Assembly (NCBI GenBank): GCA_023665575.1
Contig: JAMPDQ010000008.1
Coordinates: 1-58,733 of the forward strand
Length of the DNA stretch: 58,733 nucleotides
Reading direction: 5' to 3'
Origin: Candidatus Amulumruptor caecigallinarius
GTDB lineage: Bacteria > Bacteroidota > Bacteroidia > Bacteroidales > Muribaculaceae
Each line of letters starts with the position of its first letter. Position 1 is the stretch's first letter. The translations under genes and the position numbers were made by a program. The notes under the pieces are model-generated. The model searched no databases, had not been told where the DNA came from, and was given only the letters and a program-made list of their open reading frames with translations. Below are positions 17,457 to 26,727 of the stretch, in pieces.

Positions 17457-20021
17457 TTAGAACCAGCGCACGTAAGCGAAATCCTGACGGTGAGGCAGGT
17501 TGGAATTTTTCGGATACATTCTGAAGGCATAACGATATATGCCGGCTTCAGTGAGCTTATCCTTAAGTTCATACGTGAGGATATCGCCATCCTTTTTAAC
17601 AACCTTGAGCTCCTGGCGGCCTTTATAGATGCTTTCGCCATCCTTATCTTCGTAAGTCACAAGCTCAACGCCGATTGATTCGCCGAGTCCGCGCGTATTG
17701 ATTACGCAACGCGCATCGAAACGGTCGCCCGTTCTTGACACTCCGTTGACAGCCTCGTCATGGAAGTCGGCGGAAAGAATCTCGATGCTGTCCCATTTGG
17801 AAGCAACTTCTTCTTTCCAGGCCACAATTTCGCGTGCAAGTGCATAATCTTTCGCAGCGAGCTTCGCATAGCGGTTTGCTTCCGGCTCATAGAAGCGGCT
17901 GATATAGTCGTCGAGCTGGCGCTTCATTGTGAATATCGGAGCAATGTGGCCGATTGAACGCTTGATATATTGAATCCATTCGGGGGAATAGCCTTTTGAA
18001 TTCTTTGCAAAATAAAGAGGCACAATCTCATTCTCAAGCATGGAATAGATGGTAGCGGCATCGAGTTTGTCTTGTTGCGCCTGGTCAGTGAATGTGCGCT
18101 TGTCTGTGAGGGCCCAGCCGGCTTTCTCATCAAAGCGATAACCTTCATACCACCATCCGTCGAGCACTGAGAAATTGAGCACGCCATTCATTTCAGCCTT
18201 CTCGCCGGATGTTCCGGATGCTTCGAGAGGACGTGTCGGGGTGTTCAGCCAGATGTCAACACCGGTGACAAGGCGTTTCGCCACAATCATGTTGTAGTCC
18301 TCAAGGAAGATAATCTTGCCTGAGAATTGCGGCATTTTGGAGATTTCGGTGATGCGTTTAATTAATGCCTGACCGGCGCCGTCGGCAGGGTGAGCCTTGC
18401 CGGAGAATACAAACTGCACCGGATAGTTCTCATTGTTGACGATTTTTGAGAGACGGTCAAGGTCGGTGAAGAGCAAGTGAGCGCGCTTGTAAGTGGCGAA
18501 ACGGCGTGCGAACCCGATAATGAGGGCGTTGGGGTTGATTTTGTCAAGAATCTTGATCACTTCAGTCGGGTCGCCCTGATTCTTAAGCCATTTCTCCTTG
18601 AAATCTTTCTTTACGAAATTGATAAATTTATTCTTCATCTCCATACGCAGATTCCAGATATCCTCATCAGGCACCTCAAAGATACCCTCCCACATTTCGG
18701 GGTTGCTCTGGTCGTCAAACATCGCGGGGTTGAGATGCTTGCCATAGAAGTCTTTCCATTCCGTAGCGGCCCATGTGGGCATATGCACACCATTGGTGAC
18801 ATATCCAACATGCGACTCTTCAGGCGCATATCCCTTCCACACACCGGCAAACATCTTTTTCGACACTTCGCCGTGAAGCCAGCTCACACCATTTGCCTCC
18901 TGACAAGTGTTGAGTGCGAACACGCTCATTGAGAAACGCTCATTGGTGTTGGGATTTTCGCGTCCCATATTCATGAGGTCAGACCATGATATGCCGAGTT
19001 TTGCGGGGAATTCACCCATATATTTTCCGAAGAGTGACTCCTCGAAATAGTCGTGTCCGGCGGGCACGGGCGTGTGCACTGTATAGAGAGATGAGGCGCG
19101 CACGAGCTCAAGAGCCACATTGAAGGGAAGGTGGTCATTATTGACAAAATCCACAAGTCGCTGCAGATTGAGCAATGCGGCGTGTCCCTCGTTACAATGA
19201 TAAAGGTCGGTTTTAATTCCAAGCTTATTGAGCATTATAATACCACCAATGCCGAGCAGATATTCCTGCTTGATGCGGTTTTCCCAATCGCCGCCATAGA
19301 GTTTGTGGGTGATTTCGCGGTCCCACTGTGAGTTTTTGTCAAGGTCGGTGTCGAGCAGATAAAGCTTCATGCGGCCCACATTCACACGCCATACATGGGC
19401 ATACACCACGCGGCCGGGATAAGGCACTTCGAGAATCATGGGCTGGCCATCCTCGCCAAGCACAGCCTCGATGGGGAGCTGGTCGAAATTCTGCGACTCA
19501 TAGTTGGCCACCTGCTGGCCGTCGATTGAGAGCGACTGTGAGAAATATCCGTATTTATAAAGGAAACCCACGGCTGTCATGTTCACACGGCTGTCGGATG
19601 CTTGTTTGATATAGTCACCGGCAAGCACGCCGAGTCCGCCGGAATATATCTTGAGACAGTTACAGAGACCATATTCCATTGAAAAATAGGAAACCGAGGG
19701 GATTTTGTTGTTCATGGGAGCACGCATATACTCCTTGAAGCTCGCATAAGTCTCGGCAATCTTATCCATCATATTCTTGTCGGAAAGGATCTCCTGATAT
19801 CTTTCGTAAGAAAGCTGCTGAAGGAGCATCACGGGGTTTTCACCCACTTTGCGCCACAAATCATGGTCGAGATCGCGAAACAGGCGTTTGCCACGGCTGT
19901 TCCATGCCCACCAGAGATTTTTCGACATCTCCTCAAGGGGCTTTAATTCCTTGGGTATAACAGCACTCACTGTGATGTTGCGCCAATAAGGATTGTTGGT
20001 ATTGCTAACTTGAAGTTTCAT
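17457..20021 (-). CDS. glgP: Alpha-glucan phosphorylase
   Basis: This GT35 enzyme releases glucose 1-phosphate from glycogen using PLP and phosphate. The 854-residue protein has the N-terminal KNLWWAWN typical of short bacterial alpha-glucan phosphorylases, [24 protein letters not shown] near residue 105 (positions only; the tract is longer than a motif), HCNEGHAAL near 258, [12 protein letters not shown] near 513 and the PLP-lysine loop [12 protein letters not shown] near 608. It is downstream of glycogen synthase on the same strand with a 95-base gap holding one dispersed repeat copy. The pair handles storage polysaccharide turnover. Confidence 0.94.
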   Translation of the reverse strand: MKLQVSNTNNPYWRNITVSAVIPKELKPLEEMSKNLWWAWNSRGKRLFRDLDHDLWRKVGENPVMLLQQLSYERYQEILSDKNMMDKIAETYASFKEYMRAPMNNKIPSVSYFSMEYGLCNCLKIYSGGLGVLAGDYIKQASDSRVNMTAVGFLYKYGYFSQSLSIDGQQVANYESQNFDQLPIEAVLGEDGQPMILEVPYPGRVVYAHVWRVNVGRMKLYLLDTDLDKNSQWDREITHKLYGGDWENRIKQEYLLGIGGIIMLNKLGIKTDLYHCNEGHAALLNLQRLVDFVNNDHLPFNVALELVRASSLYTVHTPVPAGHDYFEESLFGKYMGEFPAKLGISWSDLMNMGRENPNTNERFSMSVFALNTCQEANGVSWLHGEVSKKMFAGVWKGYAPEESHVGYVTNGVHMPTWAATEWKDFYGKHLNPAMFDDQSNPEMWEGIFEVPDEDIWNLRMEMKNKFINFVKKDFKEKWLKNQGDPTEVIKILDKINPNALIIGFARRFATYKRAHLLFTDLDRLSKIVNNENYPVQFVFSGKAHPADGAGQALIKRITEISKMPQFSGKIIFLEDYNMIVAKRLVTGVDIWLNTPTRPLEASGTSGEKAEMNGVLNFSVLDGWWYEGYRFDEKAGWALTDKRTFTDQAQQDKLDAATIYSMLENEIVPLYFAKNSKGYSPEWIQYIKRSIGHIAPIFTMKRQLDDYISRFYEPEANRYAKLAAKDYALAREIVAWKEEVASKWDSIEILSADFHDEAVNGVSRTGDRFDARCVINTRGLGESIGVELVTYEDKDGESIYKGRQELKVVKKDGDILTYELKDKLTEAGIYRYAFRMYPKNSNLPHRQDFAYVRWF

Positions 20022-20092
20022 ATATGATATGTTTGGTATTGTAAATTGTTATTTTCGATTAAATTACTACCGGCACCGCCCCGTAATATTAA

Positions 20093-20115
20093 AATTTTAT
20101 GAAACAGACTCTAAA
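20093..20115 (-). repeat. Solo dispersed repeat end
   Basis: On the minus strand this reads TTTAGAGTCTGTTTCATAAA, then ATT. It starts 2 bases after the glycogen synthase stop codon and lies in the spacer before glgP. Confidence 0.75.
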
Positions 20116-20116
20116 T

Positions 20117-21817
20117 TTATTTGCTCCGTGCAACTGCATTGCAGAGTGCAATTTCATAAGCTTTGTCATAGTTGGCGATAAAATATTTCCAGTCGGCTTT
20201 GGCCGATGTGAGAAATGCCATATTTCTTGCCTTCAATCGCTTTTTTTGATCAGCCTCGACATAATTCAATGTGGATTCCACTATCTCGCCGCATGTCCGG
20301 TCATAGTCGCTGTCGTTGCGCTCTACCACCTTCACACCGCATGACAGCAGTCCGTTGCTGAAATTGTCGAGCACCCACTGTCCGAAGCCGGCCTTGTCAT
20401 CGGTAACAGTCGGCACGCCGAACGCTACCGACTCAAGCGGAGTATATCCCCACGGCTCATAATATGAAGGAAAGATTGTCATGTCGAATGCCGGAAGTAA
20501 GTCATAATATGATATATTGATAATGCCGTCGTTGCCTGAAAGATAACACGGCACATATATTATTCTTACTCTTTTCAGGCTTCCCGACTCCTGCAATCGG
20601 CGAATTCTTATGCAAACTTCATCGGAATCTTCGTTGTTGAGCCGATGAGTGAGATAATCGGGATAAACTCTCTGACAATCACCTTTATTTATATTCTCAA
20701 CAAGCTGCGCGGAAGGAGTGTTGACCCATCCCGGAACGAGAATAAAGGCCAGAATCTCCTTGTCGGAGCCGGCTTGCATATCCATGCGAGCCACCGCATC
20801 GATAAACATGTCGAGACCTTTGTTCCTATATTCGTGGCGGCCCGACGTGGCAATCAAAAATGTGTCGTCATTGTATTGATGTCCCGTAAGAGCGCCGGCA
20901 ACATCGAGCAGTTTGGAGCGTCCATCCTTACGCAAACGATTATATTTCACTGTCTTGGGCACAAAATTGGGCTCGAACCCATTGGGTGTCACCACATCCG
21001 GACACTTTCTGAGCAACTGCCCGCATTCACGGGCCGTCACTTCGCTCACTGTTGTAAAGCAGTCTGCCCGATGCGCAGCGGTTTTCTCAAGCGAATGCTT
21101 TGACTCCATATTGAGTTCACGTGCCATCTCATCGCCATTATAATAATGGAAATATTCGTAAAGCGGCTTGCCATTTCCACAGATGCTGCGGCCAATGCAA
21201 GTGGCATGAGTGGTAAACACGGTGGCTGCCTCGGGCATTATGTTCTGCAGATAAAGAAGCCCCATGCCCGTGGTCCATTCATCGAAATGCGCCATCACTC
21301 TGTTTTCCTTTACATTCAGGAAATGAGTAATCTCCTTGATTACGATAGCAGCCGCAACTGCAAACATGCAGGAATCATCATAGTCGCCATATGCATGAAG
21401 CGAATCAACACCATATAGCTCCCACATTTTTGCATACAATTTATCGCGCTGCTCCTTTATATTGCCGGGATTAACTAATATAACCTGTGGAGAGCCGGGA
21501 ATATCCCACCTTCCGGTGCGGATTGTTATCCCAAAGGGGAGCTTAATCCTGGAAGCTGCGGATTTTAGAATGGTTTTACGTTCTTTAAACCAGGGGGAAG
21601 GGTTGGAAGATGTCCACAAATCGGGACCGATAAATATAAGTTTATCATCGAATTGCTCAGCCAAAATTTTGGCTTTTGTGGATAGAACGGCATAGATACC
21701 GCCTACCTTGTTGCAGACTTCCCAACTTGTTTCGAAGAGAAGATCCACATTTTGTGCAAGCTGAGCCACTTCCGCAGAAGAGTCACAGCCGACAATCTTT
21801 TTTGCTGTCATATCCAT
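20117..21817 (-). CDS. Glycogen synthase, GT3-like
   Basis: This is predicted to extend glycogen from a nucleotide-activated glucose. It belongs to the eukaryote-like GT3 type found in Bacteroidetes, not the GT5 GlgA type. Signs are FETSWEVCNKVGGIYAVLSTKA (about residues 23-44, cited by position), THATCIGRS, EKTAAHRADCFTTVSE near 250, FEPNFVP near 285 and the C-terminal donor motif FPSYYEPWGYTPLESVAFG. I give the start at 21817; an ATG at 21811 is equally plausible. A promoter matching the Bacteroidetes consensus lies just upstream, so the leader would be very short. It probably leads glgP. Confidence 0.92.
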   Translation of the reverse strand: MDMTAKKIVGCDSSAEVAQLAQNVDLLFETSWEVCNKVGGIYAVLSTKAKILAEQFDDKLIFIGPDLWTSSNPSPWFKERKTILKSAASRIKLPFGITIRTGRWDIPGSPQVILVNPGNIKEQRDKLYAKMWELYGVDSLHAYGDYDDSCMFAVAAAIVIKEITHFLNVKENRVMAHFDEWTTGMGLLYLQNIMPEAATVFTTHATCIGRSICGNGKPLYEYFHYYNGDEMARELNMESKHSLEKTAAHRADCFTTVSEVTARECGQLLRKCPDVVTPNGFEPNFVPKTVKYNRLRKDGRSKLLDVAGALTGHQYNDDTFLIATSGRHEYRNKGLDMFIDAVARMDMQAGSDKEILAFILVPGWVNTPSAQLVENINKGDCQRVYPDYLTHRLNNEDSDEVCIRIRRLQESGSLKRVRIIYVPCYLSGNDGIINISYYDLLPAFDMTIFPSYYEPWGYTPLESVAFGVPTVTDDKAGFGQWVLDNFSNGLLSCGVKVVERNDSDYDRTCGEIVESTLNYVEADQKKRLKARNMAFLTSAKADWKYFIANYDKAYEIALCNAVARSK

Positions 21818-21830
21818 TGATTTCTGCGTG

Positions 21831-21861
21831 CAAAAATAATAAAAAAGCAAAGTGTGACAAA
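21831..21861 (-). promoter_or_regulatory. Promoter of glycogen synthase
   Basis: On the minus strand TTTG (21861-21858) is followed after 19 bases by TATTTTTG (21838-21831), a full match to the Bacteroidetes -33/-7 pattern. It places transcription start only about 10 bases before the likely ATG. Confidence 0.6.
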
Positions 21862-21993
21862 AAAATTACGGCAAAAACATGGGGTATTTCAATATTTTTT
21901 AACGCAATTTATACAAATAATGCACTATATTGCATTTTGAGGCAATATAGTGCATTATTTATACAGTTTTTAAATTCGTACAGTTGTCGGATT

Positions 21994-22383
21994 TTAGAAA
22001 GGGAGGTCGTCCGTTTCGTTTGAGGAGGTGACAAGCTGTTCTGTAGCCGGAGTTGCAGTAGTTCCTAAGACATTAGCAGGCTGCCGGGCGAAATCGTTCT
22101 GCGTGGGGGAAGCACTGCCCGATTCGCGCATTGCATAGGCACGCACGTCAGTATACCAGCGGCCGTTGAATTCGCGGCTTTCCAAATCTACCGACACAAC
22201 ATAGCTTTTGCCCACTTCAAACCTGAGTGTGTCGCAACGTTCGCCGAATGTGTTAAAACATACCTTTTTGGGATATTGTCCCGGAGTTTCGAGCACCCAC
22301 TCCTTTTTCTTCCAGGGATTACCCGCCTTTGAAACACCCTCTACCAATGGAATATCCATTATAATTACACCTTCAATTTCCAT
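21994..22383 (-). CDS. DUF3127 domain protein with SSB-like tail
   Basis: This is a 129-residue protein whose first 88 residues match the DUF3127 family, a small beta-rich fold of unknown function common in Bacteroidetes. Conserved pieces are GVSKAGNPWKKKEWVLE near residue 17, KVCFNTFGERCD near 39 and a final strand TDVRAYAM near 80. After a flexible Thr/Gln/Asn-rich linker the protein ends in ETDDLPF. That resembles the acidic C-terminal tip (DDDIPF) of single-stranded DNA-binding protein, so a role near ssDNA or SSB partners is possible; this is inference. It has its own promoter. Confidence 0.85.
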   Translation of the reverse strand: MEIEGVIIMDIPLVEGVSKAGNPWKKKEWVLETPGQYPKKVCFNTFGERCDTLRFEVGKSYVVSVDLESREFNGRWYTDVRAYAMRESGSASPTQNDFARQPANVLGTTATPATEQLVTSSNETDDLPF

Positions 22384-22462
22384 AAGAATATTTATATTGC
22401 GTTGTTATCAATTCGCACGTCCATGACGCCTGCAAAAGTGTGTCGGCATCCATAATGCACCA

Positions 22463-22494
22463 CAAATTTAGGAAAATTATGCGGCTATTGCAAA
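22463..22494 (-). promoter_or_regulatory. Promoter of the DUF3127 gene
   Basis: On the minus strand TTTG (22494-22491), 20 bases, then TAAATTTG (22470-22463) match the -33/-7 Bacteroidetes pattern. The leader would be about 70 bases. Confidence 0.6.
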
Positions 22495-22502
22495 AAAATT
22501 AC

Positions 22503-22510
22503 TAACTTTG
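22503..22510 (+). promoter_or_regulatory. Possible -7 box for the acyltransferase pair
   Basis: TAACTTTG matches TAnnTTTG and lies 77 bases before the first acyltransferase. No good TTTG is seen at the expected distance upstream. It is divergent from the DUF3127 promoter. Confidence 0.35.
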
Positions 22511-22587
22511 ACATTCAGACACTTCAGCATATTTTTCGGCATTATAATTATTTCTGACACATCTTCTAATTCTGCGCCGTTCCAAAC

Positions 22588-23631
22588 ATGTACTCATTCA
22601 ACAAGACACCTTACTACAATAACAACCGTGAACTTCCGGGGCTGCAATTTCTGAAGTTTATTTGCGCAATTTTGGTTGTGCAACTTCACTCATATTCCTT
22701 TTTATGGAGCGGCCTTGTGCCTATATGCCGCATTGCCGTGCTTATTTTCTTTTTCATGTCGGGCTATTTTATGGTTTCCGGCATCGGCGTTATCACTTCG
22801 AGAAGAATAGTGCAAATTGCAAGGAAGATTCTGCGGATAACAATTATTGCAAACATTGTATTTCTTGTGTTTGACATTCTGCTAAAATGGAAAACCGATG
22901 AAAGCATGCATTGCTATTTCGAACCGATTTACTGGATACGCCTATTTGTGATTGGAGATTCAATTTGGGGGCATTTATGGTATCTGACTTCCTATCTTCA
23001 AACATTGCTGCTGATTTACATTTTTCTGAAATTCAACAAATCGCACTCACTAACAACAATATTGCTTGTTGCCGCATTCGCCGGAATCATATTAAATCTG
23101 GCAACAGGCTGCTACAGCTCTTTCTTTTTTGAGCCCGATTCGCCGGTGCTAAAATGGGAATTGGGCACATTTACTCTGGCTATACCCGGTGTGGCAATCG
23201 GAATACTTCTTCGCGTATATGAGGATTGCCTTCCTTCGCAAAAGTTTGTTTTGACCTCACTTATCGTGTCGTGCGCACTTCTTTACATTGAATATATGAT
23301 TACAGGATGCTGGATTTGGAATTTAGCAGCATCTTTCCCGTTCGCTATATTTACATTTATATTTTTCAGCAGGTTGAATCCCGTTTCAAAGATATCTTCC
23401 ACATTTGTGCAATTGGGAAAATCACAGGCTGTCAACATATATTTGTGGCATCCGATGGTTATTCCGGTCTATATTCATTTCGAATGGATTTGGCAAATTG
23501 ACCGTGAAATCAACTCTTTCGTTGTTATTATCATCACATTGGCCATATCAATAATCTTCAATCCGATTGAAAACATAAACAAGTGTCTCAGACACGTAAG
23601 AAACACCATCCCGGCATTGCGGCTCCGATAA
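22588..23631 (+). CDS. Acyltransferase-3 family membrane protein, copy A
   Basis: This 347-residue polytopic protein with about ten hydrophobic helices resembles the acyltransferase-3 family, which O-acylates cell-surface sugars. It starts with an N-terminal cytoplasmic segment and a first helix containing LKFICAILVVQLHSYSF, where the conserved His sits at the end of helix 1. A later LWHPM near residue 290 is another family hallmark. Its first 130 bases after codon 8 are identical to the next gene, while the rest is only moderately similar. Base composition looks more AT-rich than its neighbours, which hints at transfer. Its glycan target is unknown. Confidence 0.85.
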   Translation: MYSFNKTPYYNNNRELPGLQFLKFICAILVVQLHSYSFLWSGLVPICRIAVLIFFFMSGYFMVSGIGVITSRRIVQIARKILRITIIANIVFLVFDILLKWKTDESMHCYFEPIYWIRLFVIGDSIWGHLWYLTSYLQTLLLIYIFLKFNKSHSLTTILLVAAFAGIILNLATGCYSSFFFEPDSPVLKWELGTFTLAIPGVAIGILLRVYEDCLPSQKFVLTSLIVSCALLYIEYMITGCWIWNLAASFPFAIFTFIFFSRLNPVSKISSTFVQLGKSQAVNIYLWHPMVIPVYIHFEWIWQIDREINSFVVIIITLAISIIFNPIENINKCLRHVRNTIPALRLR

Positions 23632-23662
23632 GAGATCTTGAGTCGCACTTCATCTCACCAAT

Positions 23663-24682
23663 ATGCATTCATTCAACAAAACACCCTACTACAATAACAA
23701 CCGTGAACTTCCGGGGCTGCAATTTCTGAAGTTTATTTGCGCAATTTTGGTTGTGCAACTTCACTCATATTCCTTTTTATGGAGCGGCCTTGTGCCTATA
23801 TGCCGCATTGCCGTGCCTGTTTTTTTCTTTATATCAGGATATTTTATGGTTTCTGCAGAGGGCACGATATCCGAAAAAAAGATTATATCTACAGCAAAAA
23901 AGATTCTAAGGATAACAATAATAGCCAACCTCGCATACATCGCGTATGACTTCCTCATGTATTTGAAGTTTCATGAAGAACTTAACGATTATTCAAACCC
24001 GGATTACTGGATATGTATATTTGTATACGGATATTCGGGGATGCATCATCTATGGTATCTCACCGCATATCTTCAAATTTTATTGCTTATATATATACTG
24101 TTGAAACTCAATATATTCAAGATTTTTCTGCCTCTTATGCCATTCTGCATCCTGCTGAATCTTCTTCAAGGCTCATACAGTTACATCCTCTTTGATTCCG
24201 GATCTCCCTTTATAAATTTGGAAATGGACGCTGTCACACTCGGAATTCCCTGTGTTGCAATTGGCATTCTTCTGCGCATATATGAACACCTGTTTCCCTC
24301 TCAAAAGGTGATTCTGGGGTGTCTGATTGTCGCAATTCCTCTTCTCTATCTTGAACATGTAATTAACCATGACTACACAGGAGATTTGCTAATCATGACT
24401 ATCCCGGTTGCCATCTTGACATTCATATACTTTTTAAGGTATAACCCCGTATCATGGCTGCCTAAACTGATTGCAACATTGGGGAAACACCAATCACTCA
24501 ACATATATCTATGGCACATGATGATGGCAGGAATATATGTATATATTGAATATCATCTGGGAATAGACCATTCCGTGGAATCATTTGCCGTGATTCTGCT
24601 CACAGTGGCAGTGTCAATAATCTTCAATCCGATATCTCTGCCGGAGAGATGCCTGAAACTCGTCAGAAAAATAACGGCATAG
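23663..24682 (+). CDS. Acyltransferase-3 family membrane protein, copy B
   Basis: This 339-residue paralogue of the preceding gene starts 31 bases after it. The same family marks are present: helix 1 with VVQLHSYSF, GHLWYLT-like HHLWYLTAYLQ near residue 130 and IYLWHMMM near 275. The 5' end is identical to copy A over 23687-23816, then diverges abruptly, which suggests gene conversion or recombination between the two. The stop codon lies in the stem of a terminator. Copies A and B probably form one transcript and act on the same or related surface glycans. Confidence 0.85.
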   Translation: MHSFNKTPYYNNNRELPGLQFLKFICAILVVQLHSYSFLWSGLVPICRIAVPVFFFISGYFMVSAEGTISEKKIISTAKKILRITIIANLAYIAYDFLMYLKFHEELNDYSNPDYWICIFVYGYSGMHHLWYLTAYLQILLLIYILLKLNIFKIFLPLMPFCILLNLLQGSYSYILFDSGSPFINLEMDAVTLGIPCVAIGILLRIYEHLFPSQKVILGCLIVAIPLLYLEHVINHDYTGDLLIMTIPVAILTFIYFLRYNPVSWLPKLIATLGKHQSLNIYLWHMMMAGIYVYIEYHLGIDHSVESFAVILLTVAVSIIFNPISLPERCLKLVRKITA

Positions 24683-24716
24683 ACGTGGAATCAGCCTGCT
24701 CTGGGATATGCCGTTT
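24671..24716 (+). terminator. Terminator after the acyltransferase pair
   Basis: AACGGCATA (24672-24680) pairs with TATGCCGTT (24706-24714), followed by TTTAT. The T-run is shared with a dispersed repeat copy that also encodes the end of the convergent gene. Confidence 0.6.
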
Positions 24717-24734
24717 TTATGAAACGGGGCCTTG
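24711..24734 (-). repeat. Solo dispersed repeat end inside an acyltransferase 3' end
   Basis: On the minus strand this reads AAGGCCCCGTTTCATAAAAA. It encodes the terminal residues GPVS and the TAA stop of the minus-strand acyltransferase. Confidence 0.6.
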
Positions 24735-25844
24735 GGATTTGGCGAACATGCCGGCGAGCATTCGTTTCCCACGCGGAGAATGCTCACGCCATAATTTAAG
24801 AGCGATAAGCGGCACAGCCACTCCCACAATCGAATATATCACCCAGAAAAGGTCTTCATGATTATTGTAATGAATCACCATGTGGCAGCCAATTTGTTCA
24901 AACGGAAGGTCATACCACCATATCTTCACGAGCGACACGAGCTTGAATGATATGATATGGAAAATAAACACATATAAAGTGTTGTTTCCCACAAACGCCA
25001 ACAGTCGGGCTGCCGGTCCGGCCGCGGCATCAATAACACGCGAGATATGCTTCACCAGCAGGAAGCCTGTACAGCCGGTGAGGGGGAGAGTCAACAAATC
25101 GCGCATCTCTCCCCGGTTGTTCATTCCGCAGAAATGGAATTTTGCGGCAACACATAATATCAGGAAATAGATCAGCGAAAGCCACCAGGCCTCCTTAATG
25201 CGAGGCTCAAACTGCCTGTATAGCACACCGATACCAAAAAAGAATATTCCCCACACCTCGCGCAGGCCGCCATTGGGAATTGTGGGAATCTTCAACCCGT
25301 TGCCAATCCTGAACGCATTGAATGCGAGGGCGCACAGACACACAGCCGCCACACACCATTCTTCCCGGAAACGCGTTGTAGAATCCACCATCTTGTATAA
25401 TATCATAAACATCACACTCGCTACAAGTAATCCCCGGAAAAACCAGAATGCACCTGCCATAAACTCATCGTAGCCACTCATTGATGTGAGTATTAATACA
25501 AGACGATGGGCAATGTCGTGTGCGCTATATGAGTGTGTGACGCCGCCGGTCCAGTTGCCATACGTTTCATTGAGTATGCCGAAATGGAACCATATATTGT
25601 GAGTGACGAGAAAAAAAAGGCTCCATTTGAGAAAAGGGAAATAAAGGCCTCTCACCCGCTTCGCACAAAATTCCCAAGGGTCATCGAGATATTTACGGCT
25701 GAAGAAATATCCGGCCGTAATAAAAAAGAGAGGCATGTGAAATGTATATATAAAATTGGTGAGTAGTGTCGGCGCTTCGGCATGGCCCACCACCATAAGG
25801 ATAATCGCTATCCCCTTGCAGATCGAAATTACGTTGTTTCTCAT
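24717..25844 (-). CDS. Acyltransferase-3 family membrane protein, copy C
   Basis: This 375-residue polytopic protein is of the acyltransferase-3 family but only distantly related to copies A and B. The N-terminal helix ISICKGIAIILMVVGHAEAP carries the family His, and FHMPLFFITAGYFFSRKY near residue 35 is the classic second-helix motif. About ten helices follow. It overlaps the upstream MBL-fold hydrolase gene by four bases, so the two are cotranscribed. Its last residues and stop are formed by a dispersed repeat. The acyl acceptor cannot be deduced. Confidence 0.88.
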   Translation of the reverse strand: MRNNVISICKGIAIILMVVGHAEAPTLLTNFIYTFHMPLFFITAGYFFSRKYLDDPWEFCAKRVRGLYFPFLKWSLFFLVTHNIWFHFGILNETYGNWTGGVTHSYSAHDIAHRLVLILTSMSGYDEFMAGAFWFFRGLLVASVMFMILYKMVDSTTRFREEWCVAAVCLCALAFNAFRIGNGLKIPTIPNGGLREVWGIFFFGIGVLYRQFEPRIKEAWWLSLIYFLILCVAAKFHFCGMNNRGEMRDLLTLPLTGCTGFLLVKHISRVIDAAAGPAARLLAFVGNNTLYVFIFHIISFKLVSLVKIWWYDLPFEQIGCHMVIHYNNHEDLFWVIYSIVGVAVPLIALKLWREHSPRGKRMLAGMFAKSQGPVS

Positions 25845-26485
25845 TTTCTTAGAAAAGCGTTATGCAGCTTTTCGTAACCGATGGTTGTTTCGGGTCCGTG
25901 TCCCGGATACACCACAGTATTATCCGGAAGTGTGAATAATTTTGTGCGTATTGAATTCAGCAGTTCATGCATGTTGCCTCCCGGCAAATCAGTGCGGCCA
26001 ATAGAGTCGGCGAAGAGTGCGTCGCCGGTGACTACAAAGCCGTCAGCTCGGTCATAAAGCGCGATGCTTCCGGGAGAATGTCCGGGCACATGAAGCACCT
26101 CGAGCACACCGTTGCCAACCTTTATGATGTCGCCGTCTTCAAGATGAGAAGAGATTGTTACATTATCAACCCTTTCAGGAATGCCAAACATCCGGGCTTG
26201 CTCGCGCATGCTTTGTCCGAGCCACTCATCTGCCGGATGCGCCTTAATCGTGGCACCGAAGGCTGTGCTGACATATTTGTTGCCGACAGCATGGTCAATG
26301 TGCAGGTGGGTATTTACAATGGCCTCCACCTTCAAATTGTTGCGCTTGATAAAGTTAGATAGAGCTTCCTGCTCTTGTGAATTAAACATGCCCGGATCTA
26401 TCACAACGCATTTAAGAGTGTCGGAATCCCACACAACATACGAATTTATGCCAAACAAACTGAAGCAGAACTTTGCGATTTTCAT
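25841..26485 (-). CDS. MBL-fold metallo-hydrolase (glyoxalase II-like)
   Basis: This 214-residue zinc hydrolase has the metallo-beta-lactamase fold. The metal motif THLHIDHAVG (HxHxDH) is near residue 61, followed by the downstream His LHVPGHSPGS near 130, the bridging Asp VVTGDALFADSIGRTDLPGG near 152 and the last His YPGHGPET near 195. This layout matches the glyoxalase II-like group of thioester or glutathione-related hydrolases, though the true substrate is unknown. It is the first gene of a two-gene unit with copy C of the acyltransferases. Confidence 0.88.
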   Translation of the reverse strand: MKIAKFCFSLFGINSYVVWDSDTLKCVVIDPGMFNSQEQEALSNFIKRNNLKVEAIVNTHLHIDHAVGNKYVSTAFGATIKAHPADEWLGQSMREQARMFGIPERVDNVTISSHLEDGDIIKVGNGVLEVLHVPGHSPGSIALYDRADGFVVTGDALFADSIGRTDLPGGNMHELLNSIRTKLFTLPDNTVVYPGHGPETTIGYEKLHNAFLRK

Positions 26486-26496
26486 AATAAGTCAAT

Positions 26497-26520
26497 TTAG
26501 AGTCTGTCTCATAAATTAGA
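26497..26520 (+). repeat. Solo dispersed repeat end
   Basis: TTAGAGTCTGTCTCATAAATTAGA and the following TTAAACAACTTC match the copy at 33255-33290, so the similarity runs beyond the core for about 34 bases. Confidence 0.65.
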
Positions 26521-26647
26521 TTAAACAACTTCTAACTCAAGTTTCGCAAGTTGCAGGCAACTTTGAACCTTGAAGTTTGGAGTTAGTCAGTTAGGATGGT
26601 TAGTAAGATAACCATTGTAAAATTACAATGTAATTGTTGCTAAAAAA

Positions 26648-26706
26648 CAACCTCCAACCTCTAACCTTCTTGCTTTTCGCAAGTTGCAAGCTTGCGAAAG
26701 TTGAAT
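26648..26706 (+). repeat. 59-bp hairpin module, copy 2
   Basis: This is nearly identical to 778-836 and carries TTCGCAAG-N7-CTTGCGAA at 26676-26698. It ends about 20 bases past the rsmG stop codon and lacks a U-tract on the rsmG strand. Confidence 0.7.
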
Positions 26707-26727
26707 TTCCAATAAAAGCCCGATGAT

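Noticed and set aside
22588-25844. Defence or phage island
   Set aside because: The acyltransferases are surface-modification type; no integrase, nuclease, phage or attachment-site signs were found.
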